Shown piece by piece: positions 16,570 to 16,739 of a stretch of 16,739 nt of DNA. Below the pieces are notes generated by a model that saw only the letters and a list, made by a program, of their open reading frames with translations, did not search any database and was not told the origin of the DNA. The stretch comes from Geothermovivens sp964644845 (GTDB lineage: Bacteria > Zhuqueibacterota > Zhuqueibacteria > Oleimicrobiales > Geothermoviventaceae), in contig CAZXXS010000113.1 of the NCBI GenBank assembly GCA_964644845.1, forward strand, positions 1 to 16,739. The letters run 5' to 3'. Position 1 is the first letter of the stretch; each line of letters opens with the position of its first letter. The position numbers and the translations under genes were made by a program.

Positions 16570-16739
16570 GTGTCACGACCGTACTACCTTTTCTCGAGCG
16601 GTCATCTCCGGAGGCGAGGCAATACCCTCGTCTTGGAAGTGGACAGCGACGGTGAGACAACCAGAAAAACCATCCCCGTGGAAGACGTGGAGAGCCTCTG
16701 GGTGTTCGGCGAACTCACACTGAACACGAAGCTGCTTGT
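16570..16739 (+). CDS. cas1: Cas1 integrase, N-terminal part, cut by window end
   Basis: Only the first 56 codons are inside the window. GTG 16570 follows GGAG (16559-16562) at 7 nt, 17 bp after the cas4 stop. The visible sequence, beginning VSRPYYLFSSGHLRRRGNTL and continuing TIPVEDVESLWVFGELTLNTKLL, is the N-terminal beta-sandwich of a type I-B Cas1. The catalytic alpha-helical domain lies outside the window, so intactness cannot be judged. cas2 and the CRISPR array are expected next. Confidence 0.9.
   Translation, partial: MSRPYYLFSSGHLRRRGNTLVLEVDSDGETTRKTIPVEDVESLWVFGELTLNTKLL

Overview
All confident genes lie on the + strand. The window has two functional blocks, each next to long stretches with no confident gene. 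The organism is a GC-rich bacterium (roughly 55-60% by eye) that uses Shine-Dalgarno sites (GGAGG or AAGGAGG) and occasional TTG/GTG starts, and secretes glycosidases. This would fit a saccharolytic lineage such as Bacteroidota/Rhodothermota, Verrucomicrobiota or Armatimonadota. Nothing in the window settles the phylum.

Block 1 (about 1-8298) is carbohydrate-active. It opens with about 1 kb of apparently non-coding DNA holding two REP-like clusters of hairpins, then the decayed C-terminal tail of an unidentified glycosidase-like gene (about 1100-1534). Three secreted proteins follow: a GH106-type alpha-L-rhamnosidase-like enzyme (1555-4356), a small probable beta-propeller protein (4508-5308) and a GH31 alpha-xylosidase-like enzyme carrying a PA14 domain (5488-8298). 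Together they suggest trimming of rhamnose- and xylose-decorated plant glycans outside the cytoplasm.

Block 2 (9018 to the window end) is a type I-B CRISPR-Cas locus of the Cst1/Cst2 (Tneap-like) kind: cas6, a 774-bp gap, cas8b (cst1), cas7 (cst2/devR), cas5, cas3 (HD nuclease plus helicase), cas4 and the first 56 codons of cas1, cut by the window edge. cas8 to cas1 are tightly spaced (14-bp overlap to 68-bp gaps) and look like one transcript. Cas6 processes pre-crRNA, Cas8/Cas11/Cas7/Cas5 form Cascade, Cas3 degrades the target, and Cas4/Cas1 (with Cas2, presumably downstream) acquire spacers. No CRISPR array is present in the window.

The most informative observation is an ideal AAGGAGG site inside cas8, 8 nt before an in-frame ATG at 11691. 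It would produce a separate 116-residue C-terminal protein of the size expected for the Cas11 small subunit. The two long gene-poor gaps flanking cas6 (719 and 774 bp) are unusual for such a compact operon and contain hairpins and a recurring GAGGTTT/AAACCTC motif; their function is unknown.
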